DNA of 64,000 nucleotides from Microlunatus sp. Gsoil 973 (lineage in GTDB: Bacteria > Actinomycetota > Actinomycetes > Propionibacteriales > Propionibacteriaceae): NCBI RefSeq assembly GCF_009707365.1, contig NZ_CP046122.1, forward strand, positions 2,294,001-2,358,000, read 5' to 3'. The notes below the pieces were generated by a model. The model was not told the DNA's origin, searched no databases, and saw nothing but the letters and a program-made list of their open reading frames with translations. Below, in pieces: positions 62,238-64,000 of this stretch; position 1 is the first letter of the stretch; each line of letters opens with the position of its first letter. A program made the translations under genes and the position numbers.

Positions 62238-63098
62238 GTGCTGACCGAGCACGGCTGCCCGATCGCCCCGTCCACCTATTACGACGCTCGCAATCGTCAA
62301 CCCAGTAAGAGAAACCTACGAGATCAGGAGTTGATCAACTTGATCCAGGCCGAGCGGAACGGCAAGTTCGCCCGGCTGCTCGGTGCCCGCAAGATGTGGC
62401 TGCGGCTACGCGGCAAGGGTCACGATGTCGCCCGCTGCACGGTGGAGCGGCTGTTCCGCCAGCTCGGCATCAGCGGCATCACCCGGGCCAAGGCGCCGCG
62501 GACCACGGTCCCAGACCAGAAGGCCGAGCGGCCGACCGACCTGGTCGACCGGGCCTTCGTGGCCAGTCGGCCCAACCAGCTGTGGTGTGCCGACTTCACC
62601 TACGTCCCGACCTGGGAAGGAATGGTCTATGTGGCGTTCGTCTTCGATGTGTTCTCCCGCCGGATCCTCGGCTGGCGGGCGGCCACCTCGATGACCACCG
62701 ACCTGGTGCTGGACACCCTGGAGATGGCGATCTGGATCCGCCGCAAGGACGGGATCACCGACCTGTCCGGGCTGGTGCACCACACCGATGCCGGCAGTCA
62801 GTACACCTCGATCGCCTTCACCCAGCGGCTGGTCGATGCCGGCGTCGATGCCTCCGTCGGCACCGTCGGGGACGCCTACGATAACGCCCTGGCCGAGTCC
62901 CAGATCGGCCTCTACAAGAGCGAACTGATCTGGCCGGGCGGGCCTTGGCGGGGCCGTGATCATGTCGAGATCCAGACCCTGGACTGGGTGCACTGGTTCA
63001 ACACCGAACGCACCCACGAGTCGATCGATGACTTCACCCCGGTCCAAGCCGAACAGTTCCACTACACCCACCAAGCCCGGCTCAGCCAAACCGGCTGA
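62238..63098 (+). CDS. IS3-family OrfB (DDE integrase)
   Basis: 286 aa from the GTG at 62238; the frame is open back to before the orfA stop, consistent with frameshifted OrfAB. HTH_21-like ARLLGARKMWLRLRGKGHDV, then the rve core: WCADFTYVPT (Asp), HHTDAGSQYTS (Asp) and NALAESQIGLYKSELI (Glu). C-terminal WFNTERTHESIDDFTP is typical. Catalytic triad intact. Confidence 0.93.
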   Translation: MLTEHGCPIAPSTYYDARNRQPSKRNLRDQELINLIQAERNGKFARLLGARKMWLRLRGKGHDVARCTVERLFRQLGISGITRAKAPRTTVPDQKAERPTDLVDRAFVASRPNQLWCADFTYVPTWEGMVYVAFVFDVFSRRILGWRAATSMTTDLVLDTLEMAIWIRRKDGITDLSGLVHHTDAGSQYTSIAFTQRLVDAGVDASVGTVGDAYDNALAESQIGLYKSELIWPGGPWRGRDHVEIQTLDWVHWFNTERTHESIDDFTPVQAEQFHYTHQARLSQTG

Positions 63099-63112
63099 AC
63101 CACAAAATCCGG

Positions 63113-63137
63113 TCTCCGGAAACTCCGGGGCGGGTCA
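63113..63137 (-). repeat. IS3 right inverted repeat
   Basis: Read on the minus strand it begins TGACCCGCCCCGG, then GGAGAC, the mirror of the left end. Confidence 0.85.
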
Positions 63138-63140
63138 ACC
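63138..63140. repeat. Target-site duplication, right copy
   Basis: ACC immediately after the IS3 right end, identical to 61806-61808. Confidence 0.8.
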
Positions 63141-63262
63141 GGATCGCTCCAGATCGCCGTGGCCAGCCAACCCGCGAGCAGCGGCGACCCGATTGCAACG
63201 GGCGGCCACACTCGGAACGCGACCGTACTCGAACGCTGTCCCACCTCGTCATTGTCGCGCAA
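63138..63262 (-). pseudogene. Isoprenylcysteine methyltransferase-like gene, 5' part
   Basis: N-terminal residues of the interrupted methyltransferase, including VAFRVWPPVAIGSPLLAGWL, a first membrane helix. Continues across the IS as AIWSDPVDLGRWRVALGW once the element and one ACC are removed. Possible starts: TTG at 63262 or GTG at 63244. Confidence 0.8.
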
Positions 63263-63394
63263 CCAAGCGGCGCGAAAGCGGAGTGCGTCCAGCTCGACCG
63301 GGTCGGATTGGTGGAGCGGATCCCGAAGGCATCAGTGGATATCAGTGGGGTGTACGGTCACACGGGATTGTGATTGCGATCGCAAGGGAGATCC

Positions 63395-64000
63395 ATGGCT
63401 GGCATCGAAGTCATCGATCCGCGGTATCGACCGCTGCTGGAGCGGACCCACGAGGTACTGGGTGCGGACGCTCGCGTCCGATCCGTCGCGCTCGGCGGAT
63501 CAGTCGGCGCCGGTACGGCCGATCGTTGGAGTGACCTCGACTTCGCGATCGCCACCGATCCCGAGCAACACGATGACTTCCTCAGGGATTGGCCGGACTG
63601 GTTGGGCCGCATCACGCCCACCGTCTTCGCCCGCACACCGATCGCTCCGTTCATCATCAATGCCGTGACCCAGGACGGGCTGACGGTCGACTTCGTCGTG
63701 TGGTCCGGAGAGGTCCCTGAGTTTCGGCCACCGGCCGGGTTGGCTCTGGGACTGTCGACGAGCAGATTCGACAACATCGGAGATGCCCTCGATTACGCGG
63801 TGGCTGAGCAACTCCGTGGGCTCGCCGGCCCGTTCATCAGCCTGCTGCAGCGCGGAGAACACCTCAAACACCTCAGCGGTGTTCCCCACGTACTCGGCCT
63901 GCTGACCACCGTTTTCCTGGCTGAGACCGGCCACCCAGCACCCTCCAAGCGTTGGAATCCCAGCTACACCGACGAACAACTCCGTGCGGTGGCTACGCTG
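63395..64000 (+). CDS. Nucleotidyltransferase-domain protein, C-terminus beyond the window
   Basis: 202 codons visible, still open at 64000. The nucleotidyltransferase motif SVALGGSVGAGTADRWSDLD followed by FAI shows the GGS and DxD metal site of the MNT/ANT fold; GLTVDFVVWSG supplies the third Asp. This resembles aminoglycoside nucleotidyltransferase-like proteins. AAGGGAG precedes the ATG. Substrate unknown. Confidence 0.85.
   Translation, partial: MAGIEVIDPRYRPLLERTHEVLGADARVRSVALGGSVGAGTADRWSDLDFAIATDPEQHDDFLRDWPDWLGRITPTVFARTPIAPFIINAVTQDGLTVDFVVWSGEVPEFRPPAGLALGLSTSRFDNIGDALDYAVAEQLRGLAGPFISLLQRGEHLKHLSGVPHVLGLLTTVFLAETGHPAPSKRWNPSYTDEQLRAVATL

Larger units (their letters stand above)
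61809..63137 (+). mobile_element. Complete IS3-family insertion sequence
   Basis: 1329 bp, ends TG...CA. Terminal inverted repeats share TGACCCGCCCCGG and, after six bases, GGAGAC. Two overlapping-phase ORFs (orfA, orfB) encode an HTH protein and a DDE integrase with all catalytic residues. ACC target duplication on both sides. It sits inside an ICMT-like gene. Both genes and ends are intact, so it may still be able to move. Confidence 0.93.

Overview
The window is GC-rich DNA with mostly short gaps, GTG starts, many ATGA start/stop overlaps and an actinobacterial gene set (DUF5703, DUF5709, DUF6510, ergothioneine genes, an IdeR-type iron box, NarL-type two-component systems). I infer an actinomycete chromosome, plausibly Propionibacteriales (Microlunatus-like); the genus is a guess. 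No prophage, CRISPR array, rRNA or replication origin was seen.

Layout. 1-10.6 kb: a mannoside-type sugar locus: a GH38-like glycosidase cut by the window edge, a binding protein and two permeases on the minus strand; divergently a long phosphomannose-isomerase-like protein, a LacI regulator, a ROK kinase broken by one base, and an aldo/keto reductase. 10.7-22 kb: housekeeping and regulation: DUF5703, M20 peptidase, a VIT1-type metal transporter behind an iron box, tRNA-Leu(GAG), a response regulator, a large LuxR-type ATPase regulator, a PEP-mutase-like enzyme, a histidine kinase, a zinc-free L36 protein, and a sigma factor whose start overlaps the end of an IS256-type transposase gene that has lost a catalytic Asp. 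22-29.5 kb: NhaA-DsbA fusion, multidrug MFS, Dps, two acetyltransferases, a TetR repressor and a second sigma factor.

29.5-43.5 kb is a redox and stress block: DUF5709, DUF427, a lone cytochrome oxidase subunit I joined to a ferritin-like protein, MsrB-MsrA, a tightly overlapping Mo-enzyme / flavin reductase / DUF6510 / unknown gene set, a second Mo-enzyme paralogue, a quinone-oxidoreductase-like protein, and EgtD and EgtB of ergothioneine synthesis with an MFS transporter behind EgtB. A shared operator-like motif, close to GGACTGnnnnGTCC, lies in front of the TetR gene at 27.2 kb, the sigma gene at 28.6-29.3 kb, the DUF5709 gene and a hypothetical gene at 37 kb, so part of this block may be one regulon.

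43.5-58.7 kb: phosphomannose isomerase, a ParB-N-like orphan, ComB-like phosphatase, LysE exporter, CGNR regulator, luciferase-like oxidoreductase, a divergent histidine kinase/response regulator pair, a CPBP protease, a Tet(M)/OtrA-like GTPase, a methyltransferase, kinases, and a membrane protein divergent from its probable TetR regulator.

58.7-64 kb shows decay: a phosphotransferase without its catalytic Asp residues, an alpha/beta hydrolase remnant, and a complete IS3-family element that splits an isoprenylcysteine-methyltransferase-like gene with a 3-bp ACC duplication; removing the element restores the frame exactly. Four genes (ROK kinase, methyltransferase, EthD protein, hydrolase), and possibly a fifth, are broken by single-base changes in homopolymer runs, which may be sequencing error rather than true decay.
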